From the NCBI RefSeq assembly GCF_004137685.1, contig NZ_QYBB01000001.1, positions 401,057 through 465,056 of the forward strand: 64,000 bases of DNA, read 5' to 3'. The translations under genes and the position numbers were made by a program. Below the pieces are notes generated by a model, which did not search any database, was not told where the DNA came from, and was given only the letters and a program-made list of their open reading frames with translations. Positions within the stretch are counted from its first letter, which is position 1, and each line of letters begins with the position of its first letter. The stretch comes from Lichenibacterium minor (GTDB lineage: Bacteria > Pseudomonadota > Alphaproteobacteria > Rhizobiales > Beijerinckiaceae). This document shows positions 62,773 to 64,000 of this stretch, piece by piece.

Positions 62773-63365
62773 TGGCCCAGATTCCGAAGCCCCCGACATC
62801 AGAAGCGCGGCGGGCCGACGCCGACGCTCAGGCCGCATCCGCCGCCCGGAATGCCGCGCGCACGACGGCCGAGGCCAGCCGCGGGCTGGCCGACCAACTG
62901 CTCAGGAGCGGGGCCGATGCGCGTTTCGACGCCCTGTCGAACCCGGCCCTGCACCTAACGCCGGCCGACCGGCGCCGGCTGCTCAGCAGCCTGACCGGTC
63001 ACGAGCCCGCGCGCCGCATCGTCCCGGGCGGCACCGCCAGCCGGTGGGCCCTGATCCGCTCGCGCCTTCCCTATCGCGTCGGCGCCCAGGCTTTCGCCGG
63101 GGCTGTCGTCCTGACCGCGGTGGTCGGCCTGCTCGTGGCGCGCTCCCACACGCCCATCGGCTTGGTGGTGAGCGACTCCCCACAGGATCTACTCGTCCCT
63201 TTCACGCTGGAAGACGGTCGGATCGCCTTCGACCGGCTCGACGCAGGCCGCCCCTACGCTCTCGTCAGCCAGAGCGATGGAGGAATGGTGCTGCGGCGGT
63301 GGGTAGCCGGGGTCGGCTATGCCGAGGCGCACATCCTCACCGGCTACATGCACCCGAAGCCATGA
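62772..63365 (+). CDS. membrane protein of the transfer operon, function unknown
   Basis: 197 aa. Ala-rich helical N-terminus (ARRADADAQAASAARNAART), one membrane helix at about residues 112-130 (GAQAFAGAVVLTAVVGLLVA), then a C-terminal periplasmic-looking domain (VVSDSPQDLLVPFTLEDGRI, YALVSQSDGGMVLRRWVAG). No family recognised. ATG 62,772 overlaps the ParA-like stop. Last clear gene in the window. Confidence 0.7.
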   Translation: MAQIPKPPTSEARRADADAQAASAARNAARTTAEASRGLADQLLRSGADARFDALSNPALHLTPADRRRLLSSLTGHEPARRIVPGGTASRWALIRSRLPYRVGAQAFAGAVVLTAVVGLLVARSHTPIGLVVSDSPQDLLVPFTLEDGRIAFDRLDAGRPYALVSQSDGGMVLRRWVAGVGYAEAHILTGYMHPKP

Positions 63366-64000
63366 TGGCGAAGCGCATGGTTCGATGGAGGGCGACAAGG
63401 AGGCTTATGGTGTCTCGATGCTCAACCTCCAGCCAGGGCCACCGAGGGCCACAGGGGCCACCGAAAGACCACCAGAAGGCCACAAGAGAAGGGATGTCAC
63501 ACCACACGCACTGAAGGTGCTCACGGCGACACAGCGTCGCAAAACGGCTCCGAGAAGGGCGCAATGCGGTCAGCTGACATCGTTGAGCGTACTCCGAGTA
63601 CCTTAATGCAACCCTGTCCTCGCTATTCGATTCTTTACTATTATAGATTGATAATGAGATGGTGCTCCTAGCACGTCCAGCAGGCTGCGGACGCTCCAGC
63701 GAACGGCGGAAGTGGGTGGACAGCAGACCGGCTGCCCTGGATGGCAATCAGGCCAAAGGAGACGTTCGGCTTGGTCATGGCGGAATCGACTCTGCACATC
63801 GAACAAGAGGGCTCACGCGGGCCGACGAGTAGAGAGGCAAAACTGCGCAACTTTCCGCTAAACGGTGTCCTTTCGCGACAACCATTCGCGGCGGCGGTTC
63901 TCCTCGACCCATGCGCACCTGTGCAACCCTGGGCCTTTTCAGCCTCGACACAACGGTCCGTTAGGTCTGGCGTGCGACGCATGACCTCTCCGTTTTCCCG
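63366..64000. other. 635-bp stretch without a confident gene
   Basis: No open frame with family likeness or a good start was found. Near 63,436-63,482 there is a short degenerate GGCCACC-rich repeat. The region is more AT-rich from 63,590 on; the transfer genes may continue past the edge. Confidence 0.4.

Overview
The window is high-GC alphaproteobacterial DNA. The type of Pho/Pst operon, the Tad/Cpa pilus genes, CtrA-like sites, an IalB-family protein, a eukaryote-type NADP isocitrate dehydrogenase and a PuhE-like domain all point to Hyphomicrobiales (Rhizobiales), perhaps near Methylobacteriaceae/Beijerinckiaceae. That placement is inference; no rRNA is present.

Left part (1-37.4 kb, chromosomal core). 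The end of a dTDP-L-rhamnose operon (rfbC-rfbB-rfbD) reads leftward. Divergent to it is a full phosphate regulon, phoR - pstS-pstC-pstA-pstB-phoU-phoB, with a Pho box before pstS. Next comes a Tad pilus locus in several pieces: a Flp pilin and a TadD-like lipoprotein (with a CtrA-type site) around 9.6-10.8 kb, cpaF-tadB-tadC at 12.4-15.8 kb, cpaB-cpaC-cpaD-cpaE at 21.4-25.9 kb, and cpaA with a second Flp pilin at 26.5-27.3 kb. Between cpaE and cpaF lie unrelated genes: an exported isochorismatase-like protein, a MocR regulator divergent from an EamA transporter across a perfect palindrome, and a fusion of a PuhE-like membrane domain with a CobW/COG0523 GTPase, preceded by a TGT-N12-ACA site. 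Then come a small CpaC-N-domain protein with a GT87 glycosyltransferase, kup, icd, and small genes up to a tRNA-Gln(CTG).

Middle part (37,444-55,966). An 18.5-kb integrative element sits in the 3' end of the tRNA-Gln gene, bounded by 48-bp perfect direct repeats. Repeated GGGTAAGC motifs near both ends look like integrase arm sites. The right-end tyrosine integrase and the left-end AlpA/Xis-like gene would be divergent across attP after excision. Inside are a PrimPol-helicase followed by a TTCGTCCG iteron-like array with a palindrome, an XRE/Xis/second tyrosine recombinase module, a serine recombinase, a lone phage tape-measure protein with a membrane partner, several AT-rich unknown genes, and an AT-rich three-gene cassette ending in a ComEC-like metallo-beta-lactamase-fold protein beside the integrase. 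The plan resembles a phage-satellite (PICI-like) island with cargo; the MBL cassette is the best candidate for an undescribed, possibly defensive, system.

Right part (56-64 kb). Beyond attR is another accessory region: a DUF736 protein, a LuxR regulator plus a decayed paralogue fragment, an AT-rich unknown gene, and a tight operon with a VirD4/TraG-type coupling protein, a small helical protein, a ParA-like ATPase and a membrane protein. It looks like part of a conjugative element that continues past the window.
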